From positions 5,553,501 through 5,617,500 of the forward strand of contig NZ_CP104578.1 in the NCBI RefSeq assembly GCF_036826855.1: a stretch of 64,000 bases of DNA, read 5' to 3'. A program made the translations under genes and the position numbers. Position 1 is the stretch's first letter. Each line of letters opens with the position of its first letter. The notes beneath the pieces are model-generated. The model did not search any database. It saw nothing but the letters and a program-made list of their open reading frames with translations, and was not told the origin of the DNA. The DNA is from Streptomyces sp. SJL17-4 (GTDB lineage: Bacteria > Actinomycetota > Actinomycetes > Streptomycetales > Streptomycetaceae). Shown piece after piece: positions 16,355 through 25,143 of this stretch.

Positions 16355-17329
16355 ATGCTCGACCGCATGCGCCCCGCCCACCTCGCCCTCGCCGCCCTGG
16401 TCGCCGCCGTCTGGGGAGTCAACTTCGTCGTCATCGAGATCGGCCTCGACCACTTCCCGCCGCTGCTCTTCTCCGCCCTCCGCTTCCTCGCCGCCGCCCT
16501 GCCCGCCGTGTTCCTGGTGGGCCGCCCCACGGTGGCCTGGAAGTGGATCCTGGCGGTCGGCCTCGTCCTCGGCGTCGCCAAGTTCGGGCTGCTCTTCACC
16601 GGCATGGACCTCGGCGCCCCCGCCGGACTCTCCTCCCTCGTCCTCCAGGTCCAGGCCGTCTTCACCGCCCTCTTCGCCTTCGCCGCCCTCGGAGAACGGC
16701 CCGGCCGCCTCAAGGTGGCGGGCATGGGGGTCGCCCTGGTGGGCATCGGCGTGGCGGCGGCGGACGAGGGCGGCGCGGGGTCCCTGGCCGGCTTCGCCCT
16801 GGTGATCGCCGCGGCGGCCTGCTGGGGCGTCTCCAACGTCCTGACCCGCAAGGCCTCCCCGCCCGACGCGCTCAACTTCATGGTCTGGGTCAGCACCGTG
16901 CCCGTCCTGCCGCTGCTCGGCCTCTCCCTCCTCCTGGAGGGCCCGGAACGCGACCTCGCGGCCCTGCGCGGCCTCGACTGGACCGGCGCCGGCGTCATCG
17001 TGTACGTCGCCTGGATCACGACCGTCTTCGGCTTCGGCGCCTGGGGCTGGCTGCTCCGCCGCTACCCGGCCTCCTCCGTCGCGCCCTTCTCCCTCCTCGT
17101 CCCCGTCTTCGGGATGTCCTCGGCGGCGCTCGTCCTGGGCGAGGGGGTGAGCCCGGCCCGCTGGTGCGCGGCGGCGCTGCTCGTCGGGGGAGTGGCACTG
17201 ACCTCGTTCGCGCCGGGCCGGCGGACCGCGCGGAACTCCGTGGCGACCGCGCACCCCGTGGCCGTATCGTCGACCGGCCGTCCCCTCGGCGCGGAGCGGC
17301 GGACGACCAGCGACGAAAGGCCCGCATGA
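16355..17329 (+). CDS. EamA-family (DMT) metabolite transporter
   Basis: A 324-residue membrane protein with ten predicted TM helices in two EamA repeats (about 10-135 and 150-285). Recognisable stretches are AAVWGVNFVVIEIGL, FRFLAAALPAVF-like helix 2, and the second-repeat start AACWGVSNVLTRK. DMT proteins export or exchange amino acids and other small metabolites. ATG 16355 and ATG 16367 are both possible starts and neither has a strong ribosome site. The C-terminal ~40 residues are hydrophilic. The stop overlaps the start of the next gene (ATGA), so the two are translationally coupled. The divergent LysR gene is the likely regulator. Confidence 0.87.
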   Translation: MLDRMRPAHLALAALVAAVWGVNFVVIEIGLDHFPPLLFSALRFLAAALPAVFLVGRPTVAWKWILAVGLVLGVAKFGLLFTGMDLGAPAGLSSLVLQVQAVFTALFAFAALGERPGRLKVAGMGVALVGIGVAAADEGGAGSLAGFALVIAAAACWGVSNVLTRKASPPDALNFMVWVSTVPVLPLLGLSLLLEGPERDLAALRGLDWTGAGVIVYVAWITTVFGFGAWGWLLRRYPASSVAPFSLLVPVFGMSSAALVLGEGVSPARWCAAALLVGGVALTSFAPGRRTARNSVATAHPVAVSSTGRPLGAERRTTSDERPA

Positions 17330-17913
17330 CCTTCGAACACATCACCGTCGACGCCCCCGAACCCGCCCCCGGGGCCGTGCTGCTCGCCGGCATCCCCGGC
17401 AGCGGAAAGTCCACCGTCGCGGCCGCCCTCGCGGCCCGCTTCGCCCGGGCGGCGCACATCGAGGTCGACGGGCTCCAGTCCCTCATCGTGAGCGGCGGCC
17501 ACTGGCCGAGCCCCGACGGCGACCCGGAGGCGGACCGCCAGATCCTGCTGCGCGCCCGCAACGCCTGCCTGCTCGCCGACAGCTTCGTCACGGCCGGCTT
17601 CCTCCCGGTCCTCGACGACGTGGTGGTACGCCGCTCCCACCTGGACCACTACCGCGCCCGTACGAAGGAGGCCCCGCTCCAGGTGGTGTTCCTGGCCCCC
17701 GGCCCCGACAAGGCCTGGGAACGCAACAACGCCCGCGACAAGCGCCTCACGACGAACTGGGCCTTCCTGGACGAGGCGATGCGCGCGGAGCTGTCGGGCG
17801 AGGGCGTCTGGATCGACAACGCGGACCTGACGGTGGCGGAGACGGTGGACGCGGTCCTCGCGGCGACGGGCCTGACCCCGGAGAAGGCGATGGGCCCTGC
17901 CCCGGAGAAGTAG
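17326..17913 (+). CDS. P-loop small-molecule kinase / zeta-toxin-like ATPase
   Basis: A 195-residue P-loop protein. Walker A is GIPGSGKST (residues ~22-30). The next strand ends in EVDGLQSLI, and VLDDVVVRR and a late ERNNARDKRL stretch, which could be the lid, resemble the zeta-toxin/chloramphenicol-phosphotransferase/gluconate-kinase group. Substrate unknown. Its ATG overlaps the stop of the EamA transporter gene (ATGA), so co-translation is expected. No antitoxin-like partner is seen, which argues against a classical toxin. Confidence 0.78.
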   Translation: MTFEHITVDAPEPAPGAVLLAGIPGSGKSTVAAALAARFARAAHIEVDGLQSLIVSGGHWPSPDGDPEADRQILLRARNACLLADSFVTAGFLPVLDDVVVRRSHLDHYRARTKEAPLQVVFLAPGPDKAWERNNARDKRLTTNWAFLDEAMRAELSGEGVWIDNADLTVAETVDAVLAATGLTPEKAMGPAPEK

Positions 17914-17934
17914 CCCGCCGGAGAAGTAGCCCGC

Positions 17935-17960
17935 CGGACCCCAGCCGAGGCGGGGGTCCG
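17935..17960. terminator. Hairpin between convergent genes
   Basis: CGGACCCC (17935-17942) and GGGGTCCG (17953-17960) form an 8-bp perfect stem in the 79-bp gap between the kinase gene and the S9 peptidase gene, which converge here. It probably terminates both. Confidence 0.65.
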
Positions 17961-17992
17961 ACGGGCTCGCTCTCCGGTCCGCGACGTCAGGG

Positions 17993-20278
17993 TCAGGCGA
18001 ACAGGTCGGCGAGCAGCTCGGGGCCGATCACGATGGGCGCCGGGCGGTAGGCGGGCGGCAGCGTGCCCATCAGCTCGCGGACCAGGAAGTCCCAGCAGCG
18101 GGTGCGGACATGGGCCAGGCAGTCGATGAAGGTGTGCTCGGCGCCGGGCACGATGTGCAGTTCGAAGTCCTTGCCGGCGGCGAGGAGCCGGTCGGCGAGC
18201 CGCAGGGTCTGGTGCGGGTGGACCTGGTCGTCCATGTCGCCGTGGACGAGCAGCAGCTTGCCGGTCAGCCGGTCGGCGAGGTCCAGGTTGGAGGTCCGGG
18301 CCCAGGCCTCGGGGGCGTCGGCGCCGTCGTAGGACTCGACGAAGCCGGCGTTGAAGGTGGGGGCGTCGTGCGAGCCGGAGAGGGCGGCCCCGGCCTTGTA
18401 CACCTCGGGGAAGTCCAGCATGGCGCGTGCCGCGGCGAACCCGCCTCCCGAGTGGCCGAAGACGCCGGCCCGGTCCAGGTCCATCCACGGCCGGGTCTCG
18501 GCCAGCTGCCTCAGGGCCGCGACATGGTCGGCCAGGGAGCCGGCGTCGGCCAGGTTCCCGAAGGACGCGTCATGGAAGGCCTTGCTCCGTCCCGGGGTGC
18601 CCCGGCCGTCGAGCGCGATCACCACGAAGCCGAGCGCCGCGAGGGGTTCGGCGTCCATGCCCATGCCGCCGGGGTCGAAGCACGGGGCGACCCGGTTGAC
18701 CTGCGGGCCGGGGTAGAGGGTGTCCACCACCGGGTAGCACTGGGCGGGGTCGAAGTCCCGCGGCCGGTACAGCACCCCGTAGATGTCGGTCTCGCCGTCG
18801 GCCGCCTTGACGCGGAAGCGCTCCGGCGCGGTCCAGCCGGTGGCGGCGAGCTTGGTGATGTCGGCGCGCTCCAGCTCCACCAGGACCCGGCCGGTCCAGT
18901 CGCGGACCGTGATCACGGGGGCGGTGTCGACGGTGGACGCGGAGTCGATGAAGTACGCCTGGTCGTACGGGCTTTCCGGCTGGGTGGTGAGGTGGTCGAG
19001 CGTGTCGTCGGTGAGCCTGGCGAAACTGGAGCCGTCCAGGCCGACCCGGCACACCGAGCGCCGGTACGGGTCCTCGTCGACGAGCCCGGAGGCGGTGAAG
19101 TACACGACCCGCTCGGCCTCGTCGACGCGCAGGATCTGCCGGACCAGCCACGGCCCGGAGGTGACCTGGCCGAGCAGCTCACCGGTGTGCAGGTCGTAGC
19201 GGTAGAGGTGGCCCCAGCCGTCGCGCTGCGAGAACCACAGCACCTCGTCGGCGAGCACGCGCACGAGGGGCGCCTCGGTCATCCACTGGTTGGGCTCCAC
19301 CCGGGTCTCCCCGGACTCGCTGATCACGGTGGTGACGTCGCCGGTGACCGGGTCGAGGCGGTGCAGGGTGAGGGAGTGCTGGTCCCGGGGCCGGGCGAGG
19401 AAGTGGACGGCGGAGCCGTCCGCCGCCCACCACGCCCACTTGACGGTGATCGGCGACACGTGGGTCATGATCAGCGGCTCGGTCTGGGCGCGGACCACCG
19501 TGCCCTCGGCGACGTCGAGGACGACCAGCTCGGCCAGCGGCAGGTGCTCGTCCCCGGCGTACGCGAACGGCTGGGTGTGCAGGCGGGGCGCGCCGCCGTC
19601 GGCGGGCCTCGCCTCCACGAGGTGGGTCCTGCGGACCTCGCGCTCGTCGGTCCGGTGGGCGAGGACCTTCGTCGAGTCCGGCGACCAGGCCACGGCCGGG
19701 GGCAGGTAGGGCACGCCGAGCTTGCGGAGCAGGGTGGGGTTGCCCGTGGCGGCCGGGCCCGGACCGTAGGCGTGGTCGGGCGCGCCGTCGGTGGTCAGCG
19801 GCCACTCGCGGCCGTCGGACAGCGAGCACGCCCACAGGTCGTGCCCGCGCTGGGACACCGCGAGCTTTCCGTCGGGCGACGTCACGTCCAGCGGGTTGCC
19901 CGGCGGGGTGAACTCGGCCCGCTCGCAGGCGTAGTCGTCCAGGCGGCAGCTCCAGTACGCGCCGAAGGCGACGAACTTCACGGCGTTCTCGGCGAGTTCG
20001 ATCCCTATGAAGGGCAGGGCCTCGGCGTCGACCGGCTGCTCGGAGGCGGCGGCGAGGGCGGCGGCGAGCCGCGGGTGGTCGAAGAGCGGCTCGCGGGTGC
20101 CGGCCGCCGGGTCGACCAGCGTGAACCGCTTGCCGACCCCGTTGCTCACGGCGTACCAGAACCGGGCGCCCCCGTCGATCCACTGCGGCCTGACCTTGTC
20201 ACCGACGACGAGCTCGCCGGGGCGGGCGGGACGGCGGAGCAGCTGTTCGGCGGCCTGGTAGTTCTGAGTGGTGCTCAT
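17993..20278 (-). CDS. S9-family prolyl oligopeptidase / DPP-IV-like peptidase
   Basis: A 761-residue serine peptidase. The N-terminal ~500 residues are a DPP-IV-type beta-propeller (SPDGKLAVSQRGHDLWA, AWSPDSTKVLAHRTD, WWAADGSAVHFLARP). The C-terminal alpha/beta-hydrolase has the nucleophile in GHSGGGFAAAR (near residue 606), Asp in VHGDMDDQVHPHQT (near 683) and His in PGAEHTF (near 714). There is no signal peptide, so it is probably cytoplasmic and trims Pro-containing peptides. Start ATG 20278 (MSTTQNYQAAEQ) is chosen because the frame above it is antisense to the next gene. Confidence 0.88.
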   Translation of the reverse strand: MSTTQNYQAAEQLLRRPARPGELVVGDKVRPQWIDGGARFWYAVSNGVGKRFTLVDPAAGTREPLFDHPRLAAALAAASEQPVDAEALPFIGIELAENAVKFVAFGAYWSCRLDDYACERAEFTPPGNPLDVTSPDGKLAVSQRGHDLWACSLSDGREWPLTTDGAPDHAYGPGPAATGNPTLLRKLGVPYLPPAVAWSPDSTKVLAHRTDEREVRRTHLVEARPADGGAPRLHTQPFAYAGDEHLPLAELVVLDVAEGTVVRAQTEPLIMTHVSPITVKWAWWAADGSAVHFLARPRDQHSLTLHRLDPVTGDVTTVISESGETRVEPNQWMTEAPLVRVLADEVLWFSQRDGWGHLYRYDLHTGELLGQVTSGPWLVRQILRVDEAERVVYFTASGLVDEDPYRRSVCRVGLDGSSFARLTDDTLDHLTTQPESPYDQAYFIDSASTVDTAPVITVRDWTGRVLVELERADITKLAATGWTAPERFRVKAADGETDIYGVLYRPRDFDPAQCYPVVDTLYPGPQVNRVAPCFDPGGMGMDAEPLAALGFVVIALDGRGTPGRSKAFHDASFGNLADAGSLADHVAALRQLAETRPWMDLDRAGVFGHSGGGFAAARAMLDFPEVYKAGAALSGSHDAPTFNAGFVESYDGADAPEAWARTSNLDLADRLTGKLLLVHGDMDDQVHPHQTLRLADRLLAAGKDFELHIVPGAEHTFIDCLAHVRTRCWDFLVRELMGTLPPAYRPAPIVIGPELLADLFA

Positions 20279-20343
20279 TCTTGTTGTCCGTCCCCGTTGT
20301 CGGTCGATGTAGATCTTGGTCGGAGCTACGCCGCTGTAGTGGT

Positions 20344-21015
20344 TCAGAGGCTGGTGGCGGTGATGTCGCCGTAGGAGGTGGTGGCGTGGATGGTGAGTGC
20401 GGCGCCGGCGCCTTCGGTGTTGGCGAGGGCGTTGTGGACGCGGCCGTAGGCGGTTCCGGCGTTGAGGGTGGCGGAGACGCCGCGGGCGGCGCCGACGGCG
20501 ATGGCGCCGGACTCGGTGCGCAGGACGACGGTGCCCCGGGTGGCTTCGGTGACGCGGAGGTCGCCCTGCTGGGTGGTGATCTCGGCGGGGCCGCCGAGGC
20601 GGCCGACGGTGATGTCGCCGGCCTGGAGGGCCAGTCGGGCGCTCGCGGCCCCGTCGAGCTCGACGGTGCCCTGGGCGCCCTCGAAGACGACGTCGCCGAG
20701 CTGTCCGACGCCGCGGAGGTCGGCGGCTGCGGTCTTGGCCTCGACGCGGGAGCCGGCCGGGAGCTGGACGGTGACCTCGACGGACCCGGAGTCGCCGAGG
20801 ATCCGGTTCTTCGCGGGGGCGGCGGCGATCCGCAGGACGCCGTCGGTGAACTCGACGGTCATCTCCTCGGCGGCCTTCACGTCGTTGCCCTTGGCGGCGT
20901 TCGCGGGGCGGACCTCGACGGTGGCGTCGGCGCGGTCGGAGGCGACGAGCTGGATGCGGCCGGCGGGGATGTCGAGGACGGTGGTGATGGCGGCGGAGGT
21001 GGCGAACTTCTGCAT
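20344..21015 (-). CDS. DUF4097 family beta-strand repeat protein
   Basis: A 223-residue protein rich in short beta repeats of the DUF4097 type (IQLVASDRADATVEVRPA, VELDGAASARLALQAGDITV, TAYGRVHNALANTEGAG, TTSYGDITATSL). Such proteins are predicted to form a right-handed beta-helix; some are linked to cell-envelope stress operons, but function is unknown. ATG 21015 has GAAGGAG upstream. No signal peptide. It lies 65 bp upstream of the S9 peptidase gene on the same strand, so co-transcription is possible. Its promoter region carries several GTTGC/GCAAC dyads. Confidence 0.82.
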   Translation of the reverse strand: MQKFATSAAITTVLDIPAGRIQLVASDRADATVEVRPANAAKGNDVKAAEEMTVEFTDGVLRIAAAPAKNRILGDSGSVEVTVQLPAGSRVEAKTAAADLRGVGQLGDVVFEGAQGTVELDGAASARLALQAGDITVGRLGGPAEITTQQGDLRVTEATRGTVVLRTESGAIAVGAARGVSATLNAGTAYGRVHNALANTEGAGAALTIHATTSYGDITATSL

Positions 21016-21079
21016 GGTTCTGCTCCTTCATCCGGCGGGCCGTCTTGTCGGCCCGCTGTTTCCGATGAAGGAAAAGCTA

Positions 21080-21205
21080 CGTTGCGTTCAAGATGTTGGC
21101 AACGCTCTCGTTGCGTGAAATAGGCATAGCCGCAGGTGGATTGAGGGATTTCGTTGCAACGGTTTCGGGGGTAACGCAACGCTCGGGGTGCCGCGTGTTG
21201 CAATG
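21080..21205. promoter_or_regulatory. Cluster of GTTGC/GCAAC dyads upstream of the DUF4097 gene
   Basis: Within 126 bp there is GCAACG-CTCT-CGTTGC (21099-21114, perfect 6-bp arms), CGTTGCAACG (21152-21161, perfect palindrome), and single half-sites at about 21080-21086, 21173-21182 and 21197-21203. The first dyad is about 85-100 bp upstream of the DUF4097 start. The region is clearly less GC-rich than its surroundings. It has the look of a multi-site operator for a DNA-binding protein that is not encoded next to it. Confidence 0.5.
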
Positions 21206-21250
21206 GAGTGGAGGTGAATGCACTGCGGGGCGTGCGCCGGGCATCCGCCC

Positions 21251-21305
21251 GCCGGTGCCGGTGCCGGTGCCGGTGCCGGTGCGGGTGCGGGTGGGGGTGG
21301 GGGCG
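21251..21305. repeat. GCCGGT hexanucleotide tandem repeat
   Basis: At least five near-perfect GCCGGT units (from about 21251), continuing into GCGGGT and GGGGGT variants to about 21305. The pattern indicates replication slippage; the G-rich strand could form quadruplex-like structures. Confidence 0.8.
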
Positions 21306-21523
21306 CGGGTGGGGGCGGCGGCGTCCGTCGGGGCGCCGGGGCGCCGCCGAGGTCCGAGGGTCGAGGGGCGATGGCCGGGCGCCCCGGCCATCGCCGGCGC
21401 CCCGGCGCCCCAGCCCTCGCCCCGACGGCGCCGTCCGTCGGGGCGTCGGGGTGCCGGGGTGGCCGGTCGCCGCGCGCGCCGGAGGGGCCCTCACCGATGT
21501 CCGGTGGGCCTGATGATCCTCTT

Positions 21524-21622
21524 GCCGATGGCCGATGGCCGATGGCCGATGGCCGATCGCCGATCGCCGATGCCGAGGGCCGAGGGTGAGGGTCGATGGC
21601 CGAAGGCCGAAGGCCGGGGCGC
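21524..21622. repeat. GCCGATG heptanucleotide tandem repeat with decayed flank
   Basis: GCCGATG is repeated about four times in a row from about 21526, followed by GCCGATC variants and then GCCGAGG/GCCGAAG copies up to about 21620. The period is 7 bp, so any reading through it shifts frame each unit, which confirms it is not coding. Confidence 0.75.
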
Positions 21623-21676
21623 TCGGCCCCCGCCGCCCCCGGCCCTCGCCGCCGCCCGGCGGGCGGGCCGGCCCGT

Positions 21677-22723
21677 CTACCCCCGAGGCCGCCCCGTGGA
21701 CCCCCGTACCACCAGCTCCGCCGGGACGCGGGCCAGGCCGCCCGCCGGGGGGTCCTCCGTGCCCATCGCCAGGCGGCCCGCTCGGGCCCCCGCCTCGTGC
21801 AGCGGCAGGTGGACCGTCGTCAGGGACGGGACCGCGTCCACCGAGAACGGGAGGTCGTCGAAGCCCGCCACGGACACGTCGCCCGGGATCGACAGGCCGC
21901 GCTCCCGCAGGGCCGCGCAGACGCCGAGAGCGACCGTGTCGTTGGCGGCGACGACCGCCGTGAGGTCCGGGTCGCGGGCGAGGAGTTCGGCCGTGGCCTC
22001 GTAGCCGGCCCGTCGGTCGTACGCGCCGTGGACGGTCGGCCCCTCCGCGACCCCCGCCGCCGTGAGCGCCGCCCGGTGGCCCTCCAGGCGGTGCCGGGTC
22101 GTCGTCCGGTCGGCCGGGCCGGCCGCGTAACCGATGCGCCGGTGGCCGAGTCCGAGCAGGTGCTCGGTGAGGCGGCGCGCGCCGCCCCGGTTGTCGAAGA
22201 CCAGCGCGGCAGCGTTCGCGTCGCCGGTGACCGGCGGCCGCCCGCACAGCACGACCCGGGTCCCCGCCTCCGCCAGCTTGGCCAGCTTGCCGGTCGTCGC
22301 CGCGAGGTGCTCGGGGTCCTCCAGGGAGCCGCCCATGAGGATCACGGCCGCTGCCCGCTGTCGCTGGAGCAGGGTGAGGTAGGTCAGTTCGCGCTCGGGG
22401 GAGCCGCCGGTGTTGCAGACGACGGCGAGTTTCTCGCCGCCGCCGCGCCCCGATCCGCCCTCCCCGATGGCGCTCTGCGCCGCGCTCGCCATGATCCCGA
22501 AGAAGGGGTCGGCGATGTCGTTGACGAGGACGCCGACGAGGTCGGAGGTCGCGGCGGCGAGGGAGCTGGCGGGCCCGTTGAGCACGTAGTCCAGCTCGTC
22601 CACGGCCCGCAGGACCCGCTCGCGGGTCGACTCGGCGACCGGGTAGTTGCCGTTGAGGACGCGGGAGACGGTGGCGGGCGAGACCCGTGCGCGAGCGGCC
22701 ACGTCCGCCAGGGTGACGGTCAT
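21677..22723 (-). CDS. LacI family transcriptional regulator
   Basis: A 348-residue repressor with the LacI HTH and hinge at the extreme N-terminus (LADVAARARVSPATVSRVLNG, then a hinge near PASSLAAATSDLVG) and a periplasmic-binding-protein-like sugar domain (DIADPFFGIM, AAGPADRTTTRHRLEG, NDTVALGVCAALRERG, VAGFDDLPFS). GGAGGT is nine bases before ATG 22723. It is divergent from the oxidoreductase/DUF993/isomerase operon, and a perfect LacI-type palindrome lies between the two starts, so it very likely represses that operon and perhaps itself. Confidence 0.92.
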   Translation of the reverse strand: MTVTLADVAARARVSPATVSRVLNGNYPVAESTRERVLRAVDELDYVLNGPASSLAAATSDLVGVLVNDIADPFFGIMASAAQSAIGEGGSGRGGGEKLAVVCNTGGSPERELTYLTLLQRQRAAAVILMGGSLEDPEHLAATTGKLAKLAEAGTRVVLCGRPPVTGDANAAALVFDNRGGARRLTEHLLGLGHRRIGYAAGPADRTTTRHRLEGHRAALTAAGVAEGPTVHGAYDRRAGYEATAELLARDPDLTAVVAANDTVALGVCAALRERGLSIPGDVSVAGFDDLPFSVDAVPSLTTVHLPLHEAGARAGRLAMGTEDPPAGGLARVPAELVVRGSTGRPRG

Positions 22724-22785
22724 CGTGTGCGTACCTCCAGGGCCTTGTCGACGGCGATGTCGGCAGGCTAGCGTCATCGCCGATG

Positions 22786-22797
22786 GAAAGCGCTTTC
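22786..22797. promoter_or_regulatory. LacI-family operator
   Basis: GAAAGCGCTTTC is a perfect 12-bp palindrome with the central CG typical of LacI/GalR/CcpA-type sites. It lies 63 bp from the repressor start and about 47 bp from the start of the divergent operon. A weaker partial match (GAGAGCGCTG, 22811-22820) follows. Confidence 0.75.
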
Positions 22798-22843
22798 TAT
22801 CCACGGGATCGAGAGCGCTGAACGCCGGGGAGAGGAACCTTTC

Positions 22844-23995
22844 GTGACACGCAGGACAGTCCGCATCGCCATGAACGGCGTCACCGGGCGCATGGGACAC
22901 CGCCAGCACCTCGTCCGCTCGATCCTCGCCCTGCGCGAACAGGGCGGCCTCGACCTCGGCAACGGCGAGACCCTCTGGCCCGAGCCGGTCCTCGTCGGCC
23001 GCCGCGAGCCCGCCCTGCGCGCACTCGCCGAGCGCCACGGACTCACCGAGTGGTCCACCGACCTCGACGCCGTCCTCGCCGACGACACCGTCGACATCTA
23101 CTTCGACGCCCAGGTCACCTCCGCCCGCGCCGAGGCGATCACCAAGGCCGTCCACGCCGGCAAGCACATCTACACCGAGAAGCCCACGGCCGCCGACCTC
23201 GCCGGCGCCCTGGAGCTCGCCCGGCTCGCCACCGAGAAGGGCGTCAAGCACGGCGTCGTCCAGGACAAGCTGTTCCTGCCGGGCCTTCTCAAGCTCAAGC
23301 GCCTCATCGACGGCGGCTTCTTCGGCGAGATCCTGTCCGTACGGGGCGAGTTCGGCTACTGGGTCTTCGAGGGCGACTGGCAGGACGCCCAGCGCCCCAG
23401 CTGGAACTACCGCGCGCAGGACGGCGGCGGCATCGTCGTCGACATGTTCCCGCACTGGGAGTACGTGCTCCACGAGCTGTTCGGCCGTGTCACCTCCGTC
23501 ACCGCCCAGGTCGCCACCCACGTCCCGCGCCGCTGGGACGAGCAGGGCAAGCCGTACGAGGCCACCGCCGACGACGCCGCGTACGGCATCTTCCAGCTGG
23601 AGGGCGGCGCGATCGCCCAGATCAACTCCTCCTGGACGGTCCGGGTCAACCGCGACGAACTCGTCGAGTTCCAGGTCGACGGCACCCACGGCTCCGCCGT
23701 CGCCGGCCTGCGCAACTGCCGCGTCCAGCACCGCTCGGCCACCCCCAAGCCCGTCTGGAACCCCGACATCCCGGCGACCGAGCCCTTCCGCGAGCAGTGG
23801 CAGGAGGTCCCCGACAACGCCGAGTTCGACAACGGCTTCAAGGCCCAGTGGGAGCTGTTCCTGCGGCACGTCGCCCTCGACGAGCCGTACCACTGGGACC
23901 TCCTCGCCGGCGCCCGCGGCGTCCAGCTCGCCGAACTCGGCCTGAAGTCCGCCGCCGAGGGCCGTCGTCTCGACGTGCCGGAGGTCAGCCTGTGA
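22844..23995 (+). CDS. Gfo/Idh/MocA family oxidoreductase
   Basis: A 383-residue NAD(P)-dependent dehydrogenase acting on a sugar, inositol or related polyol. The N-terminal Rossmann domain has an atypical GVTGRMGHRQ glycine loop, and the family motif TEKPTAADLAGALELAR (residues ~108-125) contains the EKP signature. The C-terminal alpha/beta domain covers residues ~135-340. GTG 22844 follows GGGGAGAGGA. First gene of a three-gene operon; its stop overlaps the next start (GTGA). Control by the divergent LacI protein is expected. Confidence 0.88.
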   Translation: MTRRTVRIAMNGVTGRMGHRQHLVRSILALREQGGLDLGNGETLWPEPVLVGRREPALRALAERHGLTEWSTDLDAVLADDTVDIYFDAQVTSARAEAITKAVHAGKHIYTEKPTAADLAGALELARLATEKGVKHGVVQDKLFLPGLLKLKRLIDGGFFGEILSVRGEFGYWVFEGDWQDAQRPSWNYRAQDGGGIVVDMFPHWEYVLHELFGRVTSVTAQVATHVPRRWDEQGKPYEATADDAAYGIFQLEGGAIAQINSSWTVRVNRDELVEFQVDGTHGSAVAGLRNCRVQHRSATPKPVWNPDIPATEPFREQWQEVPDNAEFDNGFKAQWELFLRHVALDEPYHWDLLAGARGVQLAELGLKSAAEGRRLDVPEVSL

Positions 23996-25143
23996 TCCGC
24001 CTTCCCGAACTCGGCGGCGGCGTACGGGAGTACGTGCCCCGAGCCGAACCGCTCGCGGTCTCGTCCGGCGGCCCGCTGACCTCCCGTACGGTCTTCTCCG
24101 CCGCGCACGTGGTCGCCGACCCGTACGCCGACACGACCCCCGACTCGCCCGCCGCCGTCGACTGGGACGCCACCCTGGCCTTCCGCCGTCACCTCTGGTC
24201 CCACGGACTCGGGGTCGCCGAGGCCATGGACACCGCGCAGCGCGGGATGGGCCTGGACTGGGCCGGGGCGGCCGAGCTGATCCGCCGCAGCGCGGCGGAG
24301 GCGAAGGCGGTCGGCGGCCGGATCGCCTGCGGCGTCGGCACGGACCAACTCACGGGTCCGGCGGGCCTGGTGGAGGTCCGCAAGGCGTACGAGGAGCAGC
24401 TCGCGCTCGTCGAGGAGACCGGCTCCCAGGCCATCCTGATGGCCTCCCGCGCCCTCGCGGCGGCGGCGTCGGGGCCTGAGGACTACCTGGACCTGTACGG
24501 CCATCTCCTCCGCCAGTCGAGCGAGCCGGTGATCCTGCACTGGCTCGGCCCGATGTTCGACCCGGCGCTCGACGGGTACTGGGGCACGACGGACCTGGAC
24601 GCGGCGACGGACACATTCCTGGAGGTCATCGCCGCACACCCGGACAAGGTCGACGGCATCAAGGTCTCCCTCCTGGACGCCCGGCGCGAGGTCGAACTGC
24701 GCCGCCGCCTCCCGGAGGGCGTGCGCTGCTACACGGGCGACGACTTCCACTACCCGGAGCTCATCGCGGGCGACGAACAGGGCTTCAGCCACGCCCTGCT
24801 GGGCATCTTCGACCCGCTGGCACCGCTCGCGGCGGAGGCGGTACGGGCTCTGGACACGGGTGATGTCCACGCCTTCCGTGCCACCCTGGACCCGACGGTC
24901 GCCCTCTCCCGCCACCTGTTCCAGGCTCCGACCCGCTTCTACAAGACGGGCGTCGTCCTGCTGGCCTGGCTGGCCGGCCACCAGGACCACTTCACGATGG
25001 TCGGCGGCCTGCACTCCGCCCGCTCGCTGCCGCACTTGGCAAAGGCGTACGAACTGGCTGACGGACTGGGCCTGTTCCCCGATCCGGCCCTGGCGGAGGA
25101 CCGCATGCGCTCCCTCCTGACGGTCCAGGGAGGCCTGCGATGA
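23992..25143 (+). CDS. DUF993 family protein (dihydrodipicolinate synthase-like aldolase)
   Basis: A 383-residue protein that I recognise as the DUF993 group, distantly related to the DHDPS/NAL class I aldolases. It has a barrel-like pattern with HWLGPMFDPALDGYWGTTDL, KVDGIKVSLLDARREVELR (where the Lys after GI is a candidate Schiff-base residue) and RCYTGDDFHYPELI. It starts at GTG 23992 inside the previous gene's stop and overlaps the next start by ATGA, so all three genes are tightly coupled. The substrate is unknown; a retro-aldol step on a keto-sugar produced by the upstream oxidoreductase is plausible. Confidence 0.8.
   Translation: MIRLPELGGGVREYVPRAEPLAVSSGGPLTSRTVFSAAHVVADPYADTTPDSPAAVDWDATLAFRRHLWSHGLGVAEAMDTAQRGMGLDWAGAAELIRRSAAEAKAVGGRIACGVGTDQLTGPAGLVEVRKAYEEQLALVEETGSQAILMASRALAAAASGPEDYLDLYGHLLRQSSEPVILHWLGPMFDPALDGYWGTTDLDAATDTFLEVIAAHPDKVDGIKVSLLDARREVELRRRLPEGVRCYTGDDFHYPELIAGDEQGFSHALLGIFDPLAPLAAEAVRALDTGDVHAFRATLDPTVALSRHLFQAPTRFYKTGVVLLAWLAGHQDHFTMVGGLHSARSLPHLAKAYELADGLGLFPDPALAEDRMRSLLTVQGGLR

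Larger units (their letters stand above)
21016..21676. other. Non-coding interval of about 660 bp, repeat-rich
   Basis: No credible gene is seen between the DUF4097 gene and the LacI-family gene. The first ~190 bp hold the DUF4097 leader and the GTTGC dyads. The rest is low-complexity: GCCGGT hexamers, G-rich stretches, and GATGGCC/GCCGATG heptamers. Frames through it translate into Thr-Gly, Pro-Arg or Met-Ala-Asp-Gly repeats with no ribosome site. Confidence 0.7.

Noticed and set aside
17326..17913. Zeta-type toxin of a toxin-antitoxin pair
   Set aside because: The P-loop resembles zeta toxins, but the gene is coupled to a transporter and no epsilon-like antitoxin is present; a metabolic kinase is as likely.
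21077..21391. A 104-residue minus-strand frame upstream of the DUF4097 gene
   Set aside because: It reads through the GCCGGT array as Thr-Gly repeats and lacks a ribosome site; I checked it for an antitoxin-type gene and found none.
21251..21622. CRISPR array
   Set aside because: The repeats are 6-7 bp and contiguous, without unique spacers.
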